From NCBI RefSeq assembly GCF_022682495.2, contig NC_071391.1, positions 80,627,161 to 80,691,160 on the forward strand: a stretch of 64,000 nucleotides of DNA, in the 5' to 3' direction. Within the stretch, counting starts at the first letter, position 1. The number at the start of each line of letters is the position of its first letter. Of the stretch, positions 12,319-23,190 are shown one piece after another. The stretch comes from Desmodus rotundus (Eukaryota > Chordata > Mammalia > Chiroptera > Phyllostomidae). The position numbers were made by a program, and so were the translations under genes. The notes under the pieces were generated by a model that saw only the letters and a list, made by a program, of their open reading frames with translations, did not search any database and had not been told where the DNA came from.

Positions 12319-12554
12319 TGAAATTTTTGTAGAAAAGGTGAATTCTATAAAACATTCAAAGAAGAATTAACACCTATCCTTCTCAAACTATTTCAAAAAA
12401 GTGAAGAGGAGAGAAAGCTTCCAAACTCATTCTACAAAGCCAGCATTACCCTACTACCAAAACAGAGAAAGACACTATAAAAATAAAAGGCCAATATTCC
12501 TGATACAAAATATTAGCAAACCATATTCAGCAATTCATTAAAAAGATCATACAC

Positions 12555-12779
12555 TGCCATGACCGGTGTGGCTAAGTTGGATGGGCATTGTCCCACAAAG
12601 CAAAACATTACCATTTTGATTCCTGGTCAGGACACATGCCTGGGTTGTGGGTTTCATTCCCATTCAGGACACATATGAGAGGCAAGTGATTGATGTTTCT
12701 CTCTCACACTGATGTGTCCCTCCCTCTCTTTCTCCCTTTCTTCATCTCTCTCTAAAAATAAATAACTAAAATATTTTTT
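12555..12779 (+). mobile_element. Ves-type SINE (diverged) with 17-bp TSD
   Basis: The diverged head TGCCATGACCGGTGTGGCTAAG is followed by 'CCTGGTCAGGACACATGCCTGGG', a CT-rich tail and AAATAAATAACTAAAAT. The direct repeat TTAAAAAGATCATACAC is found at 12538-12554 and 12780-12796, making the boundaries firm. Confidence 0.9.
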
Positions 12780-14840
12780 TTAAAAAGATCATACACCATG
12801 ATTAAGTGGGATTTATTCCAGGGATACAAGAATGGTTCAATATTCATAAATAAATCAATGTAATACACTACATAAACAAAATGAAGAATAAGTCTATGAT
12901 CATCTCAACAGATTCAGAAAAACTATTTGAATGAACTCAACATCTATTTATGTTTTTAAAAAACTTTCAACAAAGTGAGTGTAGAAGAAATATGCCTCAA
13001 CATGATAAAGGCCATATATGACAAACCCACAGGTAACATCCCACTCAAAGATGAAAAGCAGAAAGCTTTTTCTCTAACATCAGGGGCAAAACAAGTATGT
13101 TTACTCTCACCTGTCTTATTCAAAATAGTATTGGACATCATGGCCATAGCAATCAGACAAGACAGAGAAATAAAAAGTATCTAAATTGGACAGGAACAAG
13201 TAAAATTGTCACTATTACAAATGACAAGTTTCATATTGAAAACTCTAAAATTCTCACTATTGCAGAATGCATGGTACTATATATAGAAATCCCTAAAAAT
13301 TCCTCCAAAATATTATTGGAACTACTAAATTAATTCAGTAAAGTTGCAAGACAGAAAATTAACATTCAGCAATCTGTTGTATTTCTACAAACTAATAACA
13401 AACTATCAGTAAAATTAAGAAAACAATCTCATTTACAATTAAATCAAAAAGAATAAAATGTTTAGGGATAAGTTTAACTAAGAAGTTGAAAAACTTGTAC
13501 TCTGAAAACTGTAAGACATTGAAGAAAGAAATTGAAAAATATACAAACAAATGGAAGGATATACCATACTCATTAATTGGAAGGATGAATATCATTTAAA
13601 TGTCCATGATATCCAAAGTAATCTAGGAATCTAATGCTACCCCTGTCGAAATATCAATGTTATTTTTCTCAGAGATAGAATAACTCTAAAATTTATATGG
13701 GATCACAAAAGACCTTGAGTAGCCAAAGCAATCTTGAGAAAAAAGAACAAATTTGAAGGCACCACACCACCTGATTTCTGATTATACTCTACTAATCAAA
13801 CCACTATGATACTGACATGGAACAGACACATAGATCAGTGGGACAGAACAGGGAGCCTAGAAATAAACTCACACATATATGGTCAGTTACTCTACCACAA
13901 AGGAGAAAAAATTTAAAGTGAGGAGAGTTACTTCAATAAATGGTGTTGGAAAAACTAGACAGATACATGCAAAAAAATGAAACTAGACCACTTTATTATA
14001 CCATGTACAAAAATAAACCAAATGTTTAAAGATTTAAATGTAAGGCTCCAAAACATAAAACTCCTAGAAAACAAAACCATAGTCTGTAAAGTCTTTGATT
14101 TTGGTCTTTGCAATATTTCTTAGATATATCACCTCAGACAAAAGCAACATAAGCAAAAATAAACAAATGGGACTACATAAAACTAAAAAGATCTGGCACA
14201 GTAAAGGAAACCATTCACAAGACAAAAAGGCAACTTACTTAATGGGAGAAAATATTAGCCAATCAAATATCTGATAAGTGGTTAATATCCTAAATATATA
14301 AAGAACTTATACAACTCAACATCAAAAAAACTAGCAACCAATTAAGAAATGGGCAGAGGACCTGAAAAAATATTTCTCCAAAGAAGACATAAAGATGGAC
14401 AGTAAACACCTGAAAAGATGGTCAACATCACTAATCATTAGATAAATGTAAATTAAAACCACAGTGAGATATCACCTCACATCTGTCAGAATAGCTATCA
14501 TCAAGAAGACAACAAGTAACAAGTGCCAGCAAGGATGAGAAGAAAAGGAAACCCTCATGCACTGTCGGTGGGAGTGTAACCACTGTGGAAAACTATGCAG
14601 TTTCCCCAAAGATTAAAAATAGAACTACCATATGATCCAGCAGTTCCTCTCCTGGTATTTATGTGCAGAAAATGAAAATAATTTGAAAAGCTATATGTAC
14701 CACTGTGTTCACTGCAACACTGTTTACAGTAGCCAAGATATGGAAGCGACCTACATGTCCATCAATAGATGGGGGGATTAACAATATGTGGTACATGTAT
14801 ACAATGGATATTGCACGGCTATAAAAAAAGAATGAAATCT

Positions 14841-15045
14841 GCCCTGGCTGGTGTGGCTCAGTGGATTGAGCGCTGGCCTGCGAATCAAAGGGTAACCTGT
14901 TTGATTCCCAGTCAGGGCACATGCCTGGGTTGCCTGCCAGGTCCCCACTAGGGGGCACACGAGAGGCAACCACAAATTGATGTTTCTCTCCCTCTCTTGC
15001 TTCCTCCCTTCTACTCAGTCTAAAAATAAATAAAATCTTTTAAAA
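14841..15045 (+). mobile_element. Ves SINE with 10-bp TSD and CTCF-like core
   Basis: The canonical head GCCCTGGCTGGTGTGGCTCA is followed by a B-box-like TGTTTGATTCCCAG, the Ves body, a CT-rich tail and AAATAAATAAAATC. AATGAAATCT repeats at 14831-14840 and 15046-15055. The body carries CCACTAGGGGGCAC at 14945-14958, a full match to the CTCF core consensus CCASYAGRKGGCRS. Confidence 0.92.
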
Positions 15046-15505
15046 AATGAAATCTTGTCATTTGCAATAACTTGGGTTGACCTATAGAGTATTATGTATG
15101 GTAAGGGAAATGAGTTGGACAGAGACAGACAAATAGAATATGATTTCACTTACATGTGGAATCTAAAAATTAAAACAAATAAATAAAATGAAACAAACTC
15201 ATAGATAAAGAGAACGAACTAATTGTTGCTAGAGCGGAGGGCAATGGGTGATGGGCAAAAGGGGGAAGGAGATTAAGAAGTACAAACTTCCAGTTACAAG
15301 TCACAGGGATGTAAAGTACAGCATAGGGAATACAAGAGTATAGTCAATAATATCGTATTAACTATGTACTGTGACAAGTGGTTACTAGACTTATTGTGGT
15401 GAGTGCTTTGTAAGGTGTATATAATTGTTGAGTCACTGTGTTGCACACCTGAAACTAATATAATATTGTATATGTCAACTATAATTAAAGATAATTTTTT
15501 TTAAA

Positions 15506-17930
15506 AAAGATCTTGGAACCCCATTTTCTTGCTACCCCTATTATTAGGTCCTTGTTGGCTTAAGGGTTTTCTATTGATCATAACAGGGAAATAAATGGAA
15601 TAACAAAAATAATGATGATAAAACAGAAAGTAAGCCTTCCAGAATCTCACAGTTCAGTAGCTCATGGTCTACATTGCTGACCTCCTCTGAGCTCTACTTT
15701 CATTCCTGAAGGTGATGCTCATCACACCTGTCTGAACCCCTTCCCCGTGACCTGAGTAAAACAGAATGTTGTCCCTCAACTATAGGAACCTGCAGAGTCG
15801 ATCTGGACGGAGCAATAGGTACTCTGTGTCCTCAGGTGGACAATGCACATTTCTGGGGGAGATGTCAGAGGAAATTGGGAGACTGAGCCTTTTCTCCTAG
15901 TTTATAACTGCTGCTCTTGAAGTTGGAGTGATAGGGATGGTAGGGGGACCACTTACATTGCAGGGTCCAGTACTGTACGTAAGTTAAACTAAAATCCTAT
16001 GAAATAGGCATTATCCCTGTTTTAAACATGAAAAAAAAAATGCTAAAGCTTAAAGGTAAATTCCTCTCTACAGGTTTCCATTTTCCCCCTTTTCACTATG
16101 TTGCCAGACAGTACTAAGGATGGGCCTGTGATTACCTGGTGGGGGTTATTCTATAAAAACTTCGGTCTGAGGAGTACCAGTGACACTGTAACTGCACATG
16201 CTTAAAGCCTGCTCTGATGACCTAGGGGCAGGGAAACACTTGGAAAATAGGAATTAGAACTTTGGCTTCTCTACTTCAGTAGACCCACACCCCTTCAAAA
16301 CTCTGCTTTTGTTTATAAATAGTCATGACAAAGATATCATGGGTATTGGAGGGAAAGATGACCCAGTGATCTACCTGTCCCGAGGCCCAGTAATGGCCCT
16401 GTCTCAGGTCCCAGTCAGCTGGCCAGGGCTCAGAGCTCAGGGCCTGAGGAAAACCTACTTCCTGCCATTGTCTGATAGGCAAGGCTGTTCCTGAGCCGGA
16501 AGGAGATTAGAGTCTGGCCTCCTGCCTCCACTCCCTGGTACCCTTTGTAGTTTGAGAGAGCAGAGGCAGCACAGTCATCTCTCATGTTTCCAGTCATGGC
16601 CAGGGCTCCTAACTTTCAGACTCCTGACACTGCAAACACATCACCTGTTAGGTCAAGTAACTGCCATTTGCATTTCCCATGCTTTCTATTTGCACAAATT
16701 CAGCCTGAGATTAGAAATGGAAAAGGCTAATAGGTGGTGAACAACTCCCCTTTCCAGTTCCCCAGGAGAACTCAGTGAGAGACAGAATACTGAAAGCATA
16801 AGAAATACAATGTTTAAATGCATTTCCCTTTTGCCAAGTCTCTGGCCTGCCCCACTCTGGTTCAGAGACTACGCTGGCCAGTCTCAGTGCTCACCTGCTC
16901 CCTGGGTCACCCCTCAGCCCCTCAGGGGCCTTACCAGCACCAGAGACCTCCTCAGCCTTCAAAGGTCTTCTTCCTCCTCTGCTTTCCAAGCATGTAATTA
17001 TCCTTCATTTGACTAATTGTTCCAAGTATGTACAGGAAAAGATGAAGGGAGATGGCAAATGTGGCTTCGTAACTACATGAAAAGCTCAGGATGAGATTTA
17101 TGGATTTGCTATATATGTTACCAAATTATCAAGACCAGGACAAAGCACATTGTTCTGTTGTGAATACACCTTAAACACTGCGAATTATAAAGCAAGGAGT
17201 GAGCAAAATGCCCGTTCTAGTCCAACCTCGTCTTCATGGACTATGTTGAGCTCAGGGAGGGGGTGTGTGTGGGGCTGGAGGAGGCCACTGGCCCAGGGGC
17301 AGTGCAGGTCAACCCCTCTAGCAGTCCCAGGTTCTTACAAGCCTCAGAGCAGAGCCTCCCTCTGTAGGGCATTGGGCTTCAGGTAGTAGCACCTGGCTCT
17401 TACCTGCAAGTGTCCCACCATCTCTTCCTGCACCTGAGTCACCCAGAAAGGGCAGGATTCCCAACTCCGCCCCTCAGCCTCCCTAGCCGGAGGTTACCTG
17501 GGGACATTGAGATCACTGGGCATCAGTGGTCATGGTGGTGGGGAAAGGGGAAGGTGGCAACTGGCTTTGAGGGCGCCCGCTCCATCTCTCTAACTGGCTT
17601 CTGATGCCACTTCACAGATTTGTAGCAGGAAATGCCAAGAAGTAAAGGGTTGATGTAGGGAGCATTTTAATCCAGCTGCGAGCTCTAGTTACGTTGTTAA
17701 AATATATAAGTATTCGAGGATTGAGCGACCGGCCTAGAGGCCCAAGCAGAAGTTAGAGGAGGACAGTCCCCACAGCTTGCTTCCTCAGCTAAGGAGCCAG
17801 GTGGCAGGAGCACTTCACAAAGGGCAGCCTCTCTTGCAGACTGCCTTCTGAGCCTTCTTTGCAACCGGAGCCTCCAGTGCAACACCCCCCACCTGCCTCA
17901 AGTCGCAGCACCTCACCTCCTCCCTGACCC
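15506..17930. other. Single-copy intergenic DNA, nothing recognised
   Basis: I find no convincing exon, RNA gene or young transposon here. Base composition rises to moderate GC. The open frames (for example 16309-16494 and 17150-17386) are short and lack recognisable domains. Confidence 0.6.
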
Positions 17931-18731
17931 TTCCTTCCAAGACACCCAGCGTGTCGCAAGCTAACTACCGTATTTTTTGGAATATAAGATTTACTGGCCC
18001 CCCAAACTTTGGGAGGAAAATGGGGGTGCATCTTATAGTCCAAATGTAGCATACCTGGCTCGCTGGGAGAAGTGAGGGGGGGGGAGCGGGGTCATAGGAG
18101 GCAGGAGCAGGGTCACTGCTGCAGGAAGCCGGCAGTGGCAGGAGTGGGGCAACGCTGTGGACCCTGGGCTGGGAGGAAGGGGTGTCCCGGGGGTGCAGAG
18201 CAAGGGAGGCAGGAGCCGAGTCCCTGCTGAGGCATACTCTAGTGCTAGGGAGGAGGATACAGGCAGTGCAGGCACATTAGGGGAAGAAAGCCTGCAGCGC
18301 CCGTAGGCGCCTCCATCACGTGACTGGTGTGTCCCCCATTAACATTAAAAAAGGCAAATTCCACTGCAGGGTCACCTGTCAATGTGGCCCTGCAGCTGTT
18401 GCGAAACTACAACTCCCATCATGCTTGGACAGGTTGGGATGATGGGAGCTGTAATTTGGCAACAGCTGCAGAGCCACACAGGTTGCGCAAAACTGCTGTC
18501 CCCATACAAGAGTGTTGCACAACCTGTGGCCCTCCAGCAGCAGATCCCCCCATAACAGTGTCAGCAGCAGATCCCCCCATAACAGTGTCACAGCAGATCC
18601 CCCCATAACAGTGTCAGCAGCAGATCCCCCCATAACAGTGTCAGCAGCAGATCCCCCCATAACAGTGTCACAGCAGATCCCCCCATAACACTGTCAGCAG
18701 CAGATCCCCCCATAACAGTGTCACAGCAGAT
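17931..18731. mobile_element. Composite insert: hairpin head, foldback, minisatellite; probable DNA transposon derivative
   Basis: The 801-bp block is flanked by the exact 14-bp direct repeat CTCCTCCCTGACCC (17917-17930 and 18732-18745). Near its left end, TACCGTATTTTTTGG begins a hairpin: arm 17976-17994 pairs with 18026-18044 at 16 of 19 positions. A GC-rich middle follows, then a 39-bp-arm foldback (18384-18477), a further motif ACAACCTGTGGCCCTCCAGC (~18519-18538), and a minisatellite. Similar modules, such as '...TCTTATAGTCC...' and 'ACTACAACTCCCA', occur in non-autonomous vertebrate DNA transposons. I cannot name the family, and the direct repeat could be chance in CT-rich DNA. Confidence 0.4.
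18384..18477. repeat. Foldback with 39-bp arms and ZNF143/THAP11-like motif
   Basis: Left arm 18384-18422 pairs with right arm 18439-18477 at 35 of 39 positions, with a 16-nt loop. The left arm contains ACTACAACTCCCATCATGC (18406-18424), a close match to the ZNF143/THAP11 (STAF/Ronin) motif ACTACAnnTCCCAGnATGC. The right arm carries a decayed mirror copy. The shape is that of a palindromic MITE. Confidence 0.7.
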
Positions 18732-18736
18732 CTCCT
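18536..18736. repeat. Minisatellite, 27/27/26-bp units
   Basis: Seven full units and part of an eighth of AGCAGCAGATCCCCCCATAACAGTGTC-type sequence are present. Unit lengths run 27, 27, 26, 27, 27, 26, 27: the 26-bp units begin ACAGCAG rather than AGCAGCAG. The array therefore has an 80-bp three-unit higher order. Units are nearly identical; unit 6 has CACTGTC for CAGTGTC. Open frames reading through on both strands (DPPITVS and GGSAADTVM repeats) are products of the array. Confidence 0.95.
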
Positions 18737-18742
18737 CCCTGA

Positions 18743-19462
18743 CCCAGCAGTGGAAATGCCAGGTCAAAAGGCAATTCCATTTTTAGTTTTTTAAGGAAAT
18801 TTAATAGTGTTTTCCACAGTGGCTGCACCTTCTGCATTCCCACCAAGAGTACGCTAGGTTTTCCTTTTCTCCGTAACCTCACCAGCACTTGTTTGTTGAT
18901 TTATTAATGATGACCATTCTGACTGGTGTGAAGTGGTATTTCATTGTGGTTTTAATTTGCGTCTCTCTGATGGCTACTGATGCTGAGCATCTTTTCATAT
19001 GTCTATGGGCCCTCTGTATGTCCTCCTTGGAGAAGTGTCTATTCATATCCTTTACCCATTTTTAATTGGATTATTTGTCTTCCTGGTGTTGAGTCATATG
19101 AGTTTATATAGTTTGGAGATTAAACCCTTGTCTGATATGTCATTGGCAAATATAGTCTCCCATACAGTCGGTTCCCTTTCTTACTGATAAGAGGAAACTA
19201 ATAAACAAAATAAACTAACAAACATAATAAAACCACAGGCATGGAAACATGGACAAGAGTGACAGTGACCAGAAGGGAGAGGGGAGGGACATAATGGTGG
19301 AAAGAAGGGGAAGGGAGTAGACACCGAACATGTATGAATGACCCATGGACATGGACAACGGAGTGGGGATGCACTGTGGGAGTGGGGGGGATGGATGGAG
19401 GAGAGCAAAGGGGGAAAACTGGGCCAACTGTAATAGAATAACAATAAAAATGATTTATTAAT
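18743..19462 (+). mobile_element. Twin-primed (5'-inverted) L1 insertion
   Basis: From 18743 to ~19183 the sequence is L1 ORF2 C-terminus in minus orientation: CCCAGCAGTGG at the start, 'GGTGTGAAGTGGTATTTCATTG', 'AAACCCTTGTCTGATATGTC'. From ~19184 it switches to plus-oriented L1 3'UTR ('ACCACAGGCATGGAAACATGG', the G-rich 3'UTR, 'GGGCCAACTGTAATAGAATAACAATAAAAATG'). Inversion of the 5' part next to a correctly oriented 3' end is the hallmark of twin priming. Confidence 0.85.
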
Positions 19463-21499
19463 AAACAAATAAATGAATACTACTGTCAGAAGGATAGAAA
19501 ATTAAAATCTAGTGATATATATTTTAAAAAATAAAATAAAATAGAAAGGAAAGATATTAACCCACCTCCCAGGGGGTGTCAGTATAATGAAATAAGACAG
19601 TGACTAATGTCCAGCACAGAGCCTGGAAGGTGACAGATGCTGAAAGACATGGACTCCCTCTCTGGCTAGAGGCCTGAGGATCTCCCCTCCTTTCCCTCAT
19701 ACGTGCAGAGTTCCCCAGCCCTCCACTCAGCCCTCCTGACAGATCCAGCGTTCACCCCTTCAGCCCACCCCACTGCTCTGACTCAGGCCTCTGGGCGCAC
19801 TTCTTACCCAGTCTCCCCACTCTCCCTCAAATGCTTTTTCCACTCTGTACCCCAACCAGAGTCAACCCTGTAATGAGGCACTTCCTGGAAGCCTTTGAAC
19901 CTCCACTCCCCCACCCCTAACACACACTGCCTGTATGATGAAGTCAGAATTCCTTATAATAATTTTCAAAGCCCACCCATCACAGTAACATCCCAGGTGC
20001 ACTACACGCTCCCCCACACCTGCTACAGACGCCAGACCACTGACCCTTCCCTAAGCACAGATGGCTAGTGCTCCCATCCCTTCAGCCTGTGCCCTGCGGG
20101 CTCCTCCCCCTGAGATAGTTCCATCTCTGCCCCACCAGCAGAAAGAGAATCCTGGGGTCCACATAAATGCCACCCTGTACCTACAGCTTTCTCTAGCCTT
20201 TCTAACAGAAGTTGGACTCCCTCTCCTACTGCAGACCTCTGTTGGGTCCTGATGCTATGTTTAGGTTGGTTGCTTCTTACCCACTATCTTTCTCCCTCTA
20301 TCCAAATCAAGACTGTCTGCCACAAGAGCAGTGGCTGTGCTGAGTTCCATTTTCTCTTTGATTGATTAATTCATTCATTTAGCAATTACTAAATAAGCAG
20401 CTACAAAATTAGGTGCTGAGGAGAAGAAAATGGGACGAGAACTAATGCACAACCTGCTTCATGTTCTGGGCTATACTTGAGCTCCCATCCTCTCGCCTTC
20501 TGCCCCTGAGCAAACCATAGTCTAAGGGGAACAAGGGAAGTGGTCCAGTATACTTGTCACCAATGATAATGCTGTGGACAAAATAAAGAGTCACAGAGAA
20601 CGTGGCCTTGAACCTGGGTCACAGAGGTTGATTGCTTTTGGGGGACAGAAAATATAAAAGTCGAAAAGAAACCATGCACAGAGCATCTTCGGAACATAGA
20701 GAGGTTCTGACAAAATCATTGAGTACACAGAGAGGAAGCTGGGAGACACACTGAGGCCAGATGGTAGACACTGTGGATCTGGGGCTTTGGACCAATTACA
20801 AACAGGGAGCACCTGAGCCTGGTAGGATGACCTATGCATCTGCTTTGGCCAGAATGACTTTGTTTCTCTTTCCACTGACGGCCTCTGGCCAGGTGTGCAC
20901 TCTCTGGTGGGCCCCACTGCTGGCTGCAGGATCGTGTCATGCCTGCCTCCTGCAGATATTTGTGTTTGGGGTCCCTGCAAATAGGCAACCCTGAGGCCAC
21001 TAAAAATGGTGAATATTTTTAACAGGAACTAAATGGTGGATCCCAATTTTGAAAAAGCCAGTAAAACTACAGGAGGGTCAGCATGGGAGAACACCCTGAT
21101 TGCCCATCCCCATGAGGGCATAAACAAAACCAACTCAGTGTGCAAGGAGAAGGGGGCAGAAGGCAGACAGACCTCTGAAGGCGAATCCAACTCAGAATTT
21201 TATTGGGTCCGTCTTGGACAAGGGCTTTACTGCACGGCCACCATGACATGTAAAATCAGCAACTAATACCACTGGCAGCACCGCGCCTGGCCCAGAGCAG
21301 CTGCCCAGCAAATGGCCATGCCTGTCGCCGCCCTGGCCTGTGTATTCTCTCTAGAACACTAAGGCTTCCTCTCCCCAATTCCATTCTTACCCCCGCCCAG
21401 ACCTGCTCTCCACACAGTAACCAGAATATTCTCTTAAAATTGTAAGGTTCAGTGAATCCCCTATCGAAAACTCTCCTGCGGGTTTGCATATTCAACTGG

Positions 21500-22090
21500 G
21501 ACATACTTTCTCCTTAAGGCCTTTGCACTTGCTCTGGATGAAAGCTACCCAGCTGCAAAAGTGGAGGCCAAGTGTGTGGATTGACCTTGCCCTTCAGCTC
21601 ATCTCTCTATATGCCAGCCGAGTCCGAGCACATTGTCTCCCTCAATACGGCCAAGATTGTCCTTGTCAGCTCCAGCTCTGGGCCTGGGCTTGCTCCTCCT
21701 TTGCTCCCCGTTTTGAACCTTCCCCACCGCTCAAGACCAGACCTGAAGGAAGCATCCCCTGCCCACATGCTCTCCTGTCACCCCCCTAATGGCAGGTCTC
21801 ATCTTGTCACCCTGTTTCCCGAGGCCACTGCAGCTGGACAGCAAATGGCACCACAACCGCCCCAGTGAAGCGGCGTTTCCCAGGCTCTGCCCTGTGGGCT
21901 GCAGCCCCCTTCACTGGCCCTCCAGCAGCCTCTTCAGCATGCTGCACCCCTCCCCTCTGAGGGCACTTTTGTCATTTCCTCTGCCTGCTGTTGTCGCTGC
22001 AGGTGCCTGCATGGACCCTTCCCTTCTTCGGTCTCTACTCCAGTGTCTGCCTCTCAGGGAAGCCTTCCTGCCAACCAGTTGTAAGTTGCG
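21500..22090 (+). repeat. L2 LINE 3' remnant (diverged)
   Basis: AAGGCCTTTGCACTTGCTCTGG near 21519 and CTCTCAGGGAAGCCTTCCTGCC near 22051 match, in order, the L2 consensus landmarks 'AGGGCCTTTGCACTTGCTGTTCC' and 'CTCAGAGAGGCCTTCCCTGACC'. It is strongly diverged. Confidence 0.45.
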
Positions 22091-23086
22091 CCCCCTGCAC
22101 CACCTCTGGGATGGGCCCCGCTTTGTGTGTCCTCTGGCACTTCCCACCATGCGGTTCCTGCACTGCTCATCTCCCTCGGCAGGAAATGTGAACTCCAGGA
22201 AGGCAGGGGCTTGAATTACATATTTGCTCTGTTCATATACGATGAACAAATCAACAAAGCTCCTTTGGCGTCCCATTCCAGGCGTCACCTTGTAATGTGT
22301 CTGGCTCTTCCTGAGGGAGCACAGCTTAGGTGGGAGCTGGGACCCAGGGACACACACTGGCTCAGGGAGGGTGTCTTAACCTTCCTCTGAGGTCACATGC
22401 TACTTGAGGTCAGCCCCTTCCTAGTATCTCCCACTGCCCCTGTCTTGGGTGGGCAGGAGGCCAGGGGCGGTGGGGCCTCAGGGCTAGGCTAGGAATGGGG
22501 CCTTGGCCCAGGGCCCTCTGATGTGTGGGTTGGAAGGGTATTTCCATAGATGGAAATGGACAGAGGCAGGACCTTGGCTGTGCCGTCCAGAATTGAGCTA
22601 TTACCTCCCAACAGAGCAAGGAAAGGGAGGCACCTGTGCCACCGTTACCACACACACCAGGGTAAGATGGACTGGGGCAGAGTCATTTTTAATCAGTTCC
22701 ACCCTCCCAGCAACAGCCTGGAGACAGAGCAGCTTTCACTCCCAGACGTTGTTAGTTACCTCACACGCAGGCTCAGGGCACACCCAGGAGGCAACTGTGG
22801 ATGATGTGGATGTAAACACTCTGTCACATAGCCATCCATACCCCACCTTGTCCCTCTCGAAGCCCACCTTGACCTCCCTGGCTGGTCTCAGCACCAGGCC
22901 CGGACACAGAGAAGGTTGACACACAGCAGCTGGGCTCACTGCATGAGCAGCTTTCTCAGAGCGAGAAGTTGCAACTTCTGATTCTACATGAATTGTCAGC
23001 CTTGCAGTCTCCCTTCAGTTGTCAGCGGGTGAGGACTAAGGAACAACACCCAGGCCTTGCGAGCACCACTTGAAGTGGATGATGCA

Positions 23087-23190
23087 GAAACTCCAGGAGG
23101 GCAGGGATCCTTCCCAACCACTCACTCTGAGAGCAGTGCCCAAGGACACAGTGGACAGTCCTAAATAGTTTCAAATGAATGAATAAAGAG
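23087..23190 (+). repeat. L2 LINE 3' end
   Basis: 'ACTCCAGGAGGGCAGGGATCC', 'AGCAGTGCCCAAGGACACAG' and 'CAAATGAATGAATAAAG' follow the L2 terminal order (GAGGGCAGGGA ... CAGTGCCTGGCAC ... TGAATGAATGAA). Confidence 0.6.

Larger units (their letters stand above)
10966..12336 (+). mobile_element. Younger L1-like 5' end, 3' part lost by deletion
   Basis: The start is AACCAAGATGGCGGCGTAGG, a YY1-type L1 promoter start, followed by a CpG-rich ~750-bp leader, an A24 run and ORF1. CpG density and the nearly open ORF1 mark it as the youngest L1 piece in the window. L1s normally lose their 5' end. This one has its 5' end but no 3' end: ORF1 similarity stops at ~12318, and after ~18 bp of unassigned sequence the older L1M reverse transcriptase resumes at ~12337. 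A deletion removing its 3' part, and probably host sequence, is the likely cause. Confidence 0.65.
3430..15505 (+). mobile_element. Old L1M-type LINE-1, split by nested insertions
   Basis: Pieces in one orientation and in L1 order span this block: a GC-rich leader (to ~4.39 kb), an ORF1 remnant (to ~5.2 kb), the ORF1-ORF2 spacer (to ~5.59 kb and again from ~7.03 kb), an endonuclease remnant (to ~8.41 kb), a reverse transcriptase remnant (from ~12.34 kb) and an L1MA/L1MB-like 3' end at ~15.49 kb. All frames are broken. The gaps are filled by a second L1 3' fragment, two 5' L1-like pieces and Ves SINEs, listed separately. That the outer pieces belong to a single insertion is inferred from their order and orientation. 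The left boundary is approximate. Confidence 0.6.
12337..15505 (+). pseudogene. Old L1M ORF2 reverse transcriptase to 3' end
   Basis: The sequence starts inside the RT domain ('GTGAATTCTATAAAACATTC' = [15 protein letters not shown]) and continues through '[10 protein letters not shown]'-like, 'HDQVGFIPG'-like and 'YDKPTGNIPLKDEKQKAF' segments. The catalytic aspartate pair region has decayed to 'TNDKFHIEN' and similar. The C-terminal ORF2 region and a long 3'UTR with 'CAGGGATGTAAAGTACAGCATAGGG', 'GTTACTAGACTTATTGTGGTG' and 'CACACCTGAAACTAATATAATATTG' follow, typical of L1MA/L1MB 3' ends. Many stops and frameshifts are present. Two Ves SINEs interrupt it. Confidence 0.75.

Noticed and set aside
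11885..12370. 161-codon open frame as a host gene
   Set aside because: It is the L1 ORF1 middle and RRM part, running on by chance past a deletion junction.
18327..18660. Two 93-codon frames with repeated DPPITVS or GGSAADTVM
   Set aside because: They read through the minisatellite and foldback. The 27/26-bp units shift frame, and nothing indicates translation.
18536..18736. CRISPR-like look of regularly spaced repeats
   Set aside because: There are no unique spacers. Units abut directly in mammalian DNA, so it is a minisatellite.
21789..22357. 141- and 148-codon frames on opposite strands
   Set aside because: They overlap each other and L2-like DNA, have no splice-site or domain support, and are expected in GC-rich non-coding sequence.
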